From positions 20,392 to 84,391 of the forward strand of contig NZ_JAMXQV010000037.1 in the NCBI RefSeq assembly GCF_024703995.1: a stretch of 64,000 nucleotides of DNA. The letters run 5' to 3'. The stretch is from Amycolatopsis iheyensis. GTDB lineage: Bacteria; Actinomycetota; Actinomycetes; Mycobacteriales; Pseudonocardiaceae. Shown piece after piece: positions 25,221 to 32,802 of this stretch. The translations under genes were made by a program, and so were the position numbers. Below the pieces are notes generated by a model. It was not told the DNA's origin. It did no database searches and worked only from the letters and a program-made list of their open reading frames with translations. How positions within the stretch are numbered: the stretch's first letter is position 1; each line of letters starts with the position of its first letter.

Positions 25221-25448
25221 TCACTGACCGTTGCCGGTTTCGTCTTCGACAGACGCCAGAGCAGCTTCGATGCGCTCGCGGGCGCCTTCGAGATGGCGCT
25301 CACAGACCTTCGCGAGCTTCTCGCCCTTCTCCCACAACGCGAGCGACTGCTCGAGGGACAGGCCACCGGCTTCGAGCTCGCGGACGACCTCGACGAGACG
25401 GTCCCGGGCCTGCTCGTAGCCGAGTTCCTCGCTGGCTGCTTCACTCAC
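25221..25448 (-). CDS. xseB: Exonuclease VII small subunit
   Basis: A 75-residue coiled-coil protein matching XseB: LGYEQARDRLVEVVRELEAG, then GGLSLEQSLALWEKGEKLAK, then CERHLEGARERIEAALA. Several copies bind each XseA subunit to form exonuclease VII, which digests single-stranded DNA from both ends. The GTG at 25448 overlaps the stop of the preceding gene (GTGA), which fixes the start; an upstream GTG at 25490 would lie inside that gene. The subunit genes are separated here by an extra reading frame that is absent from the M. tuberculosis arrangement. Confidence 0.92.
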   Translation of the reverse strand: MSEAASEELGYEQARDRLVEVVRELEAGGLSLEQSLALWEKGEKLAKVCERHLEGARERIEAALASVEDETGNGQ

Positions 25449-25834
25449 GCTGGGCGTTCTCCGACCTTCCGGCTTGGGCTGTGCGCGCACACTACCGCGC
25501 TGGCCATGGCGTGGTCGTACCCGACGAACGCGAGGGCGAACTCCTGGCCGTCACCGTCCGCGATCGCCTCTTCGAGGTTCTCCTGCGCCCCGGCGACGCG
25601 CTTGCGGTGCCCGGCGCCGTCGGCGAACCACCAGCGCGAGCCGACCTGCGTCGACGTCGCCTCGGACAGCCGGCGCAGCTGCGGACCCAGTTCGCGGCGG
25701 GCCGCGGTGCCGCAGCCGGCGAGCAGCGCCGTCCAGCACTCGGCGGCCGCGCGGTCGGTGCGCATCGCCTGGTCCAGCAGCGGCCACGCGCCCATGCGAC
25801 GAGCCGCGTCCATCGTCAGCGGGAGGAACGTCAC
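25445..25834 (-). CDS. Unknown 129-residue protein inserted between xseA and xseB
   Basis: Soluble, mainly helical protein (MTFLPLTMDAARRMGAWPLL; AAECWTALLAGCGTAARREL; GSRWWFADGAGHRKRVAGA; QEFALAFVGYDHAMASAVV). No motif or family is recognised. Its GTG overlaps the xseA stop (GTGA) and its stop overlaps the xseB start (GTGA), so it is the middle gene of a translationally coupled set, with the same codon bias as its neighbours. A GGAGAG ribosome site precedes it. The strict coupling suggests it is made in fixed ratio with exonuclease VII subunits and may be a partner or regulator of the enzyme, but this is inference from position only. Confidence 0.75.
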   Translation of the reverse strand: MTFLPLTMDAARRMGAWPLLDQAMRTDRAAAECWTALLAGCGTAARRELGPQLRRLSEATSTQVGSRWWFADGAGHRKRVAGAQENLEEAIADGDGQEFALAFVGYDHAMASAVVCAHSPSRKVGERPA

Positions 25835-27066
25835 CCCTGCTCTCCTTCCGCCACCGCGCCGATCGCGCCGTCACCCACCCGCACGCGCAGCTGGGCACCG
25901 GCCTCGACTTCGGAGACGGAGCGGAGTACCTGGAGGTTGCCTTCGGCGTCGACGAACTGCACGACCGCGTACCCGCGGGACAGCGTCGCGGCCGGGCCGA
26001 GCGCGGTGAGGCGCGCCCGCGAGCTCGCGAGCTCGGCCTGGTCCTTGGCGAGCAGCGTCAGCATGGCGCGGCGCCCGCGTTCGCGGTGCACCTCGACGTC
26101 GTCCTGGCGGCGCTGGACCGGGCCGAGCGGGTCGGCCAGCGACGGGCGGCTGCGGAGCTGGGTGAGCAGGCGCGTCTGGGTGTCGACCCAGCCGTGCAGG
26201 GCGCGACGCCCGCGGTCGCGCATCTGCCGGACGCGCTCGGTCTCCTCGACGAGGTCGGGCACGATCCGCTTGCCGGCGTCGGTCGGCGTCGAACAGCGCA
26301 GGTCGGCGACGTAGTCGAGCAGCGGGGTGTCCGGCTCGTGCCCGATCGCGCTGACCACCGGCGTGCCGGCGGCCGAGACCGCGCGGCAGAGCGCCTCGTC
26401 GGAGAACGGCAGCAGGTCCTCGACGCTGCCGCCGCCGCGGGCGATGACGATGACGTCGATCTCGGGGTCGGCGTCGAAGATCCGCAGCGCGCGCATGACC
26501 TGCGGCACCGCCTGCGAACCCTGCACGGCCGTGTTGAGCACCTTGATCCGGACGTGCGGCCACCGCCCCTGGGCGTTGGCCAGCACGTCCCGCTCGGCGG
26601 CCGACGCGCGGCCGGTGATCAGCCCGACGCCCTTCGGCAGGAACGGGATCGGCCGCTTGCGCTGGGCCGAGAAGAGACCTTCCGCCGTCAGGAGCTTCTT
26701 GAGGCGTTCGATCCGGGCCAGCAGCTCGCCGATGCCGACGGCGCGGATCTGGTCGGCACGCAGGCTGAGCGTGCCGCGGCCGAAGAAGAACGACGGCTTC
26801 GCGTGCACGACGACGCTCGCGCCCTCGCGCAGCGGCGGCTCCATCTCGCGGATCAGCCAGTTCGGGCAGGTCACCGACATCGAGACGTCGGCCGACGGGT
26901 CACGCAGCGTCAGGAACGCGGTCTGCGTGTTCGGGCGTGAGCTGACCTGCGTGACCTGGCCTTCGACCCAGACGCTGCCGAGCCGGTGGACCCAGTCGCC
27001 GATCTTGCGCGCGACCGTGCGGACCGGCCAGGGCTTTTCGGCGGTGCTCGCTTCGGTTTCGGTCAC
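25831..27066 (-). CDS. xseA: Exonuclease VII large subunit
   Basis: A 411-residue XseA. The N-terminal OB-fold (about 12-105: PVRTVARKIGDWVHRLGSVW, VEGQVTQVSSRPNTQTAFLT) binds single-stranded DNA. The catalytic core follows with KGVGLITGRASAAERDVLAN, VIVIARGGGSVEDLLPFSDE, and VSAIGHEPDTPLLDYVADLR with the active-site Asp/His set, then a long coiled coil. The GTG at 27066 overlaps the stop of the upstream lipid-droplet-type gene (GTGA). The order Rv1109c-like gene, xseA, xseB matches mycobacteria apart from the extra gene between the subunits. Confidence 0.95.
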   Translation of the reverse strand: MTETEASTAEKPWPVRTVARKIGDWVHRLGSVWVEGQVTQVSSRPNTQTAFLTLRDPSADVSMSVTCPNWLIREMEPPLREGASVVVHAKPSFFFGRGTLSLRADQIRAVGIGELLARIERLKKLLTAEGLFSAQRKRPIPFLPKGVGLITGRASAAERDVLANAQGRWPHVRIKVLNTAVQGSQAVPQVMRALRIFDADPEIDVIVIARGGGSVEDLLPFSDEALCRAVSAAGTPVVSAIGHEPDTPLLDYVADLRCSTPTDAGKRIVPDLVEETERVRQMRDRGRRALHGWVDTQTRLLTQLRSRPSLADPLGPVQRRQDDVEVHRERGRRAMLTLLAKDQAELASSRARLTALGPAATLSRGYAVVQFVDAEGNLQVLRSVSEVEAGAQLRVRVGDGAIGAVAEGEQG

Positions 27067-27788
27067 TGCCCGTTCTCTTGGCCGTCTTCCTCGGCCTGTT
27101 CGGCCTTGCGGGCGTTGGCGATCCGGCGCGAGAGCATCCCGGTGAACGACGAGCGGTCGGCGTGCGCGCGCTCGTATTCGAGGATCGTCTCGAGCTGGGA
27201 GATCGAGAGCTGACGCAGGCGCGCCCGCAGCTGCGGGAGGGTGAGCTGGTCGTAACCGGTCAGCCCGGCCGGGCCGTCGTACCCGCCGGCGCTGGTCCGG
27301 GGCGTCTCGTCCTTGACCTTCTTGTCGATCTTGGGCGTGCCGGGCCGCGGCTTGTTCTCGTCGGTCTCCGGAGCGTCGTTTTCGCCGTCGGCGTGGTCCT
27401 GGGCGAGCGCGCGCTCCTCTTCGGCCCACGGGTCGCCCAGTTCCGCCTCGAGCTCGGCCGCTGACGGAACGTGACCGTTGATCTCCGAACGGGGCTCGGG
27501 CACGTCGGCGACCGGCGTGAGGTTCGGCCGCACGGGCGGAACGTCGAGGTCTTCGTCGAAGGTTGCCCAGCTGGGCGCGTCCTCGACCGGGCGGAGGCTC
27601 GACAGGGCGTTGTCGCCCTTGATGGCCAGCTCGGTGACGTGCTGCTGGACGCGCATGGAGGCCTGCAGCACCTGGCTGACCACGGTCACCGGGAGGCCGG
27701 CGAGCTGCCGGGGAAGCTCACGAACCCGCTCTGCGGTGGAGACGGCGAGGCCCGCGGCGACCCGGAGGGGGAGCGGGAATGGCTTCAT
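27063..27788 (-). CDS. Rv1109c-like lipid droplet-associated protein
   Basis: A 241-residue protein in the position of M. tuberculosis Rv1109c, whose family is named for association with lipid droplets. The N-terminal 70 residues are amphipathic and hydrophobic (MKPFPLPLRVAAGLAVSTAE, RELPRQLAGLPVTVVSQVLQ, MRVQQHVTELAIKGDNALSS). The middle is acidic and disordered. The C-terminus has a conserved helical block (YDQLTLPQLRARLRQLSISQ, LETILEYERAHADR). The ATG at 27788 is preferred over an upstream codon at 27806 because MKPFPLPLRV matches the usual N-terminus; no Shine-Dalgarno sequence is present, so leaderless translation is likely. It is the first gene of the xse operon and is divergent from ispH. 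Confidence 0.75.
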   Translation of the reverse strand: MKPFPLPLRVAAGLAVSTAERVRELPRQLAGLPVTVVSQVLQASMRVQQHVTELAIKGDNALSSLRPVEDAPSWATFDEDLDVPPVRPNLTPVADVPEPRSEINGHVPSAAELEAELGDPWAEEERALAQDHADGENDAPETDENKPRPGTPKIDKKVKDETPRTSAGGYDGPAGLTGYDQLTLPQLRARLRQLSISQLETILEYERAHADRSSFTGMLSRRIANARKAEQAEEDGQENGQ

Positions 27789-27939
27789 GCGTCCAGCCTG
27801 CCGCATCTAGGCCGAACTGCCCAACCGAACGAGTGGACTTGGGCGCGTTGCGTGACCCCGGGCACAGCTCGGTAGAGGGACGAAGCTCACCCGAAAGGGA
27901 CTTCGAGTTCGGCTCGGGACAGCCCGTACCCTGGGTGCC

Positions 27940-28935
27940 ATGAGTTCAGCGAGTCCCGGAATCGAGCCCGCGGGTACCCCGACGATCACCGGAACCGCCT
28001 CCGGCAAGCGGGTGCTGCTCGCCAAACCCCGTGGTTACTGCGCGGGTGTCGACCGCGCGGTGATCGCCGTCGAAAAGGCCCTCGAGGTCTACGGCGCCCC
28101 GGTGTACGTCCGCAAGGAGATCGTGCACAACAAGCACGTGGTCGAGACGCTGCGCGAGCGCGGCGCGATCTTCGTCGACGAGACCTCCGAGGTGCCCGAA
28201 GGCGCGCTCGTGGTGTTCTCCGCCCACGGCGTCTCGCCGATGGTGCACCAGGAGGCCGCGGACCGGAACCTGCGCACGATCGACGCGACCTGCCCCCTGG
28301 TGACGAAGGTGCACAAGGAGGTCAACCGGTTCGCGAAGGACGACTACGACATCCTGCTGATCGGTCACGAAGGCCACGAAGAGGTCGAGGGCACGGCCGG
28401 TGAGGCGCCGGACAAGGTCCAGCTGGTCGACAAGGCCGAGGACGTCGACAAGGTCGAGGTGCGCGACCCGTCGAAGGTGATCTGGCTGTCCCAGACGACG
28501 TTGTCGGTCGACGAGACGATGGAGCGCGTCGACCAGCTGCGCGAGCGCTTCCCGGGCTTGGCCGACCCGCCGAGCGACGACATCTGCTACGCGACGACGA
28601 ACCGCCAGGTCGCGGTCAAGGCGATGGCCGCGGAGTGCGACCTGGTGCTGGTGGTCGGCTCGACGAACTCGTCCAACTCGAAGCGCCTGGTCGAGGTGGC
28701 GCTGAAGGCCGGCGCCCGCGCGTCGTACCTGGTCGACTTCGCGCACGAGGTGGACGAGGCCTGGCTGTCCGGCGTCACGACGGTGGGTGTCACCTCGGGC
28801 GCGTCGGTGCCGGACGAGCTGGTGATGGACCTGCTGGCCTGGCTGGCCGAGCGCGGCTACGGCGACGTGAACGAGGTGACGACGGCGAACGAGAAGATCA
28901 CCTTCGCGCCGCCGAAGGAGCTTCGCAAGGTCTGA
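27940..28935 (+). CDS. ispH: 4-hydroxy-3-methylbut-2-enyl diphosphate reductase
   Basis: A 331-residue IspH (LytB) that makes isopentenyl and dimethylallyl diphosphate, the last step of the MEP pathway. The three cysteines that hold the 4Fe-4S cluster are Cys34 (GYCAGVDRA), Cys118 (DATCPLV) and Cys216 (DICYATTNRQ). Substrate-binding residues occur in HNKHVVETL, VFSAHGVSP and VGSTNSSNSKRLVEVA. A 22-residue N-terminal extension precedes the core. A TACCCT -10 lies seven bases before the ATG at 27940, so the message is leaderless. Equivalent to Rv1110 and flanked by the same neighbours as in mycobacteria. A perfect 21-bp-arm palindrome terminates it. Confidence 0.95.
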   Translation: MSSASPGIEPAGTPTITGTASGKRVLLAKPRGYCAGVDRAVIAVEKALEVYGAPVYVRKEIVHNKHVVETLRERGAIFVDETSEVPEGALVVFSAHGVSPMVHQEAADRNLRTIDATCPLVTKVHKEVNRFAKDDYDILLIGHEGHEEVEGTAGEAPDKVQLVDKAEDVDKVEVRDPSKVIWLSQTTLSVDETMERVDQLRERFPGLADPPSDDICYATTNRQVAVKAMAAECDLVLVVGSTNSSNSKRLVEVALKAGARASYLVDFAHEVDEAWLSGVTTVGVTSGASVPDELVMDLLAWLAERGYGDVNEVTTANEKITFAPPKELRKV

Positions 28936-28946
28936 GTCTCGCTACG

Positions 28947-28988
28947 CGAAACGGCGGTCACCTCCAGCTGGAGGTGACCGCCGTTTCG
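28947..28988. terminator. Long palindromic bidirectional terminator
   Basis: A perfect inverted repeat with 21-bp arms and no spacer (CGAAACGGCGGTCACCTCCA and so on) between the convergent ispH and DUF6542 genes. The outer GAAAC/GTTTC gives a short T stretch on both strands. Confidence 0.85.
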
Positions 28989-28992
28989 TGGG

Positions 28993-29868
28993 TCAGCGTT
29001 CTTCGTCGTCCCAGGGACGGCTCCGGCGCGGCGGAGCACCCCGGCCGCCTGAGGGCCGGCGGGGCGGCGGGGCGTCCCGGCCGTCTTCGGCGGGCGGGCG
29101 CGGACGTCGTCGCGGGGCGTCACCGCGAGGCTCGCGCCGACGCGGGTCGCCCTCTTCCGGACGCGGCGCGCGACGGCCGGCCGGCGGCGGCTTGCGCGCA
29201 CCACGGTCCCGTTCGGCGGGCGCGCCTCGCGGCGTCCGGCGTTCGCCCTCGGCGGGCGGACGCGGGCGTCGCTGCGGCTCACCCCGCCGGGCGCCCTGCG
29301 GCAGGGGCGTCTGGCCGGTGCGGTTCGACCCCGGCGGCCGCGGCCGGGCACGCGGCTTTTCGTCGTCTTCGTCCGGCCGGCGGCGTTCGGGCTTGCCCTT
29401 CTTGGGGGCGTCCGGGTCGCGCTCGCGGAAGATCCGGACGATCCCGATCAGCAGCGTGAGGCCGGTGGTGATGGCCATGATCGGGAAGCTGTTGATGAGC
29501 GGGCTGCCGATGCTCAGGGCCTTCGACAGCATGTCATCGCCCTCGGAGCCCGAGGTCAGCAGGATGACGCTCGGCACGGTGACGGCCAGCACCAGCGGCG
29601 GCATGACCATCGGCCCGAAGACGCCTCGGCGCCGCACCGCGCAGACCGCGATCAGGGCACCGGCGATGTAGAGGACGGTGAAGATCAGCGGAATGCTGGT
29701 CTGGGTCGGCTTGCCGATGAGGGCGCCCACGACCGCCAGGCCGAGGCCGACCAGGACCGCCGCCCACCAGGGCAGTCCGCGCCTCGAACCGACGACAGGA
29801 CGCTCATCCCACGGTACGGAGATGTCGTCGGCATCTGGATCGCTCTGGCGATCGCGAATCGCGGTCAC
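28993..29868 (-). CDS. DUF6542-type membrane protein with Arg/Pro-rich tail (Rv1111c-like)
   Basis: A 291-residue protein in the genomic position of Rv1111c. After a short acidic N-terminus (ISVPWDERPVVGSRRGLPWW), four hydrophobic helices span about 35-155 (GLPWWAAVLVGLGLAVVGAL; LIFTVLYIAGALIAVCAV; MVMPPLVLAVTVPSVILLTS; NSFPIMAITTGLTLLIGIVR). The remaining 130 residues are an extremely Arg/Pro/Gly-rich, disordered cytoplasmic tail. The function is unknown. A GTG at 29868 is chosen because the hydrophilic start motif follows it; upstream in-frame codons lie in non-coding sequence. TACGGT eight bases upstream suggests a leaderless transcript. Confidence 0.75.
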   Translation of the reverse strand: MTAIRDRQSDPDADDISVPWDERPVVGSRRGLPWWAAVLVGLGLAVVGALIGKPTQTSIPLIFTVLYIAGALIAVCAVRRRGVFGPMVMPPLVLAVTVPSVILLTSGSEGDDMLSKALSIGSPLINSFPIMAITTGLTLLIGIVRIFRERDPDAPKKGKPERRRPDEDDEKPRARPRPPGSNRTGQTPLPQGARRGEPQRRPRPPAEGERRTPRGAPAERDRGARKPPPAGRRAPRPEEGDPRRREPRGDAPRRRPRPPAEDGRDAPPPRRPSGGRGAPPRRSRPWDDEER

Positions 29869-30510
29869 GAGACAACACCGTATCTCGTGGTTGTGAAGAT
29901 CTTGCCAGCACCGCCGCCGACGTGGGTTTACCGCCACCCGGCGGCGTGACTCCGGTGGCCGCGCCGGGTGCTGCTGTGCTGTGGTCCAGTCCGCTGCCGT
30001 CGCTGTCTCGTGTGCTCCTTTCCGGGGTGGGTTGTCGCAGGTGGGAGGTTCGGGGGCGGGTTGGCGGTGGGGGCGGACCGCCGGTTGGCGGGTGTGGGGT
30101 GACCGTCGCTGACGCGGTGGTCCGGGGGTGTCGTGTGGTCAGGTGGTCGCCGGGTTGGCGGTCAGCCGTTGACGAGACGGCCAAACGTGCCCGTCTTGCT
30201 GCGCGGTCCTGCTGCCTGCGGTCGGGCTGGTGTCCGGTTTGTCGGCGAAGTCCCGCGCGGTGCGCCAGCGCTTGCGGGGGATGAGCCCGCGTGTGCTCGC
30301 CGCGAGTGGGCGCGGAGTCGCTTGGACACCCGCGAGCCCGGGGCGACCGAGCGAGATGGCTGCCCGCGGCATCGGGGCTGACGCCTGCGCGGTCCGGTCG
30401 CGCCGGCGACCGCCCCGGGGATCAGGTCCAGGCCGCCGGCACCGCCACTCGCACTCGTCCGCCATCCGGCCCCGGCCCAACCCCACCACCCGGCCCAGGC
30501 GCAACCCCCC
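29869..30510. other. 642-bp gap with strong G/T strand skew, no supported gene
   Basis: No open frame here has a convincing protein sequence or the third-position bias of its neighbours. From about 30000 to 30160 the plus strand is extraordinarily rich in G and T with several GGG/GGGG runs, for example around 30030-30100, so it could form G-quadruplexes. Toward 30420-30510 the strand becomes C-rich. It may be a decayed gene or a structural/regulatory spacer. Confidence 0.4.
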
Positions 30511-31425
30511 TCAGCTCGCCGCCAGCTCGTCCCCCTTCCGCACCGGGGGCACGGCCGTCGGGCTGCCGGCCGCGTCCGTCAGCGGTGCCACCGACGCCCG
30601 GAACGCCTCCAACGCCTCCAGCTCCCGCCTCCTGGCCGACAGGAACCGCTGGAGGTGCGTGCTCGACAGGTTCAGCGCCTCCACCGCGCCGCCCGCTGCC
30701 CGGTGGGCCGCCGCCGCTCCCGTGCGCACCTGTTCCACGTCCGCCTCCAGCGTGCGGTCGCTCGCCGCGAACAGGGCCGCCGAGGCCAGTACTCCGAAGC
30801 CCGTCGGGCCGCACAGGAACACCCGGCGGTCGATCAGCCAGCGCAGCAGCTCCGGGTCCGTGTCCAGCGCCGCCACCACCGCCGCGTCGGAAGGGACGAA
30901 CATGATCGTGCCGTAGATCGCGTCCGCCCAGCGCTGATAACCCTTGCCGGCCAGCTCGGCCGCCCGGGAACGGATCTGCCGGACGTGCGCGCGCAACGCG
31001 TCGATCCGCTCCTCCGGGTCGTTGGTCTCCACCGCCTCGGCCCAGATCGCCATGCTCGCCTTCGCGTCGACCGGCACCGTGCGGTCGCCGCCCACCCGCA
31101 GCACCATGTCCGGCTTCGCCGAGCCGCCGCCCGCCACGTCCGTCTGGAGCGTGAAGTGCAGGTTCTCGCGCAACCCCAGTGCCCGCGCCGTTTCGACCAG
31201 CACCTGCTCGCCCAGCTCGCCGCGCCCGCTGATCGAGGCGAACGCGACCTCGTACCGCCGCAACGCGAGCTGCTGCTGATCGGTCTTGGCCCGCTCGGCC
31301 GCCACCTGCTTCGCCGCCGCGTCGGCCCGCCGCATCCCGTCGTTGTACAGCCGCCACAGCACCGCGACGGCGAACAGCAGCAGGACCGCGAGCACGATCG
31401 CCGCGGTGGTCAGCACTGTCGCCAC
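30511..31425 (-). CDS. rmuC: DNA recombination protein RmuC
   Basis: A 304-residue RmuC-family protein. A single N-terminal membrane helix (about 4-24, VLTTAAIVLAVLLLFAVAVL) is followed by a short coiled coil, then the RmuC nuclease-like core: RGELGEQVLVETARALGLRE, KPDMVLRVGGDRTVPVDAKA and YGTIMFVPSDAAVVAALDTD. The VPVDAKA Asp-x-Lys is the PD-(D/E)xK-like motif. RmuC limits inversions at short repeats and is implicated in DNA end processing; it is usually longer in Proteobacteria. The GTG at 31425 follows GGGAGGAGCGAA. It is divergent from sbcD, another DNA-end processing gene. Confidence 0.88.
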   Translation of the reverse strand: MATVLTTAAIVLAVLLLFAVAVLWRLYNDGMRRADAAAKQVAAERAKTDQQQLALRRYEVAFASISGRGELGEQVLVETARALGLRENLHFTLQTDVAGGGSAKPDMVLRVGGDRTVPVDAKASMAIWAEAVETNDPEERIDALRAHVRQIRSRAAELAGKGYQRWADAIYGTIMFVPSDAAVVAALDTDPELLRWLIDRRVFLCGPTGFGVLASAALFAASDRTLEADVEQVRTGAAAAHRAAGGAVEALNLSSTHLQRFLSARRRELEALEAFRASVAPLTDAAGSPTAVPPVRKGDELAAS

Positions 31426-31650
31426 TTCGCTCCTCCCTCCGGGCCGCCTGGATCGGACCGCGGGGACATCATGGCGGACCGCACCGACAAAAACCGCGCC
31501 CGATCCGTCGCTCTGGGTAGCTGACCTGCGAACAAATCGAATCCACGCAGGGCGTGTCCGATTCGGCACGCTCGGGTTAGTACACACGTTCGAGTGAGGT
31601 GGCGGCGAGCCTCCGGGATTTCGTCGGACCCGGGTCGTACCTTGGCCACC

Positions 31651-32802
31651 GTGAGATTCCTGCACACCTCCGACTGGCACGTCGGCCGCACGTTCCACGG
31701 CGCCGACCTGCTCGCGGAACAGGAAGCGGTGCTCGGGCACCTCGCCGACCTCGTGGCCGGCGAGGCGATCGACGTCGTCCTGGTGGCAGGCGACATCTAC
31801 GACCGCGCGGTGCCTTCGGCCGAGGCCGTCCGCGTGGCCACCGCGGCGGTCGCGCGGATCCGCGCGGCGGGCGCCCAGCTCGTCGTCACACCCGGGAACC
31901 ACGACTCGGCGCCCCGCCTCGGCGCCTTCGCGGAGTTCGCCGCGGCGGGCGGCCTGCACCTGCGCACCACGGTCGGCGGGCTGGCCGAACCGGTGCTGTT
32001 CGAAGACACCCACGGCCCGGTCGCGGTCTACGGAATCCCTTACCTGGAGCCGGAACCGTCCCGGCACGCCCTGGGCGTACCGGAGGCGCGCGGTCACACC
32101 GGCGTGCTCACCGAGGCCATGCGCCGGATCCGCGCGGACCTCGAAACCCGGCCCGGCGTCCGGTCGGCCGTGCTCGCGCACGCGTTCGTCACCGGCGGCG
32201 AGCCCACCGACTCGGAGCGCACGATCGCGGTCGGCGGGGTCGAGCAGGTGCCCGGCTCGGTCTTCGACGGCGTCGGCTACGTGGCGCTGGGCCACCTCCA
32301 CGGACCGCAGACGCTCGCCGAGCACCTGCGCTACTCCGGCAGCCCGCTGGCCTACTCGTTTTCCGAGGCGCGGCAACGCAAATCGGTCTGGCTGGTCGAC
32401 TTCGACGAACACGGCCTCGGCGAAGTCCGCCGGCACGAGCTGCCCGTGCCACGGCAGCTGGCGACGCTTCGCGGCGAGCTCGAAGACCTCATGGTGGCGC
32501 CGGAGCACGATGCGGTCCTCGACCACTTCCTGTCGGTCACGGTCACCGACCGCGTGCGCCCGGTCGACGCGATGCGGCGCTTGAAGCAACGGTTCCCCCA
32601 CGCGGTCCACCTGGAGTGGGAGCCCGAAGGCGGTTATGCGGGCGCCCCGCTGCGGTACTCCGACGCCGTGCGCGGCCGGTCCGACATCGAGATCTCGCGC
32701 AGCTTCCTCGACGACTGCCGCGGCGCCGCGCCGACCGAGAGCGAAGAACAGCTCCTCTTCAAGGCCCTCGAAGCGGCCGACCGGGGGGCCCTCGCGAAAT
32801 GA
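31651..32802 (+). CDS. sbcD: Nuclease SbcCD subunit D (Mre11-type exonuclease)
   Basis: A 383-residue calcineurin-type phosphoesterase, the nuclease subunit of SbcCD. The metal ligands are in order: Asp/His of HTSDWHVGRTF, Asp of LVAGDIYDRAVPS, Asn/His of VTPGNHDSAPRLG, His of AVLAHAFVTGG and GHLHGPQ. It cuts hairpins and protein-blocked double-strand DNA ends with the SbcC ATPase. The GTG at 31651 begins MRFLHTSDWH; a TACCTT -10 nine bases upstream suggests a leaderless message. The stop overlaps the sbcC start (ATGA), so the two subunits are coupled. Confidence 0.94.
   Translation: MRFLHTSDWHVGRTFHGADLLAEQEAVLGHLADLVAGEAIDVVLVAGDIYDRAVPSAEAVRVATAAVARIRAAGAQLVVTPGNHDSAPRLGAFAEFAAAGGLHLRTTVGGLAEPVLFEDTHGPVAVYGIPYLEPEPSRHALGVPEARGHTGVLTEAMRRIRADLETRPGVRSAVLAHAFVTGGEPTDSERTIAVGGVEQVPGSVFDGVGYVALGHLHGPQTLAEHLRYSGSPLAYSFSEARQRKSVWLVDFDEHGLGEVRRHELPVPRQLATLRGELEDLMVAPEHDAVLDHFLSVTVTDRVRPVDAMRRLKQRFPHAVHLEWEPEGGYAGAPLRYSDAVRGRSDIEISRSFLDDCRGAAPTESEEQLLFKALEAADRGALAK

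Noticed and set aside
29804..30184. A Pro/Thr-rich open frame on the minus strand
   Set aside because: Moderate codon bias only, low-complexity translation, overlaps the start of the DUF6542 gene, and has no ribosome site.
31426..31650. LexA/SOS box in the rmuC-sbcD intergenic region
   Set aside because: CGAAC and GTTCG fragments occur but not as the spaced palindrome CGAAC-N4-GTTCG.
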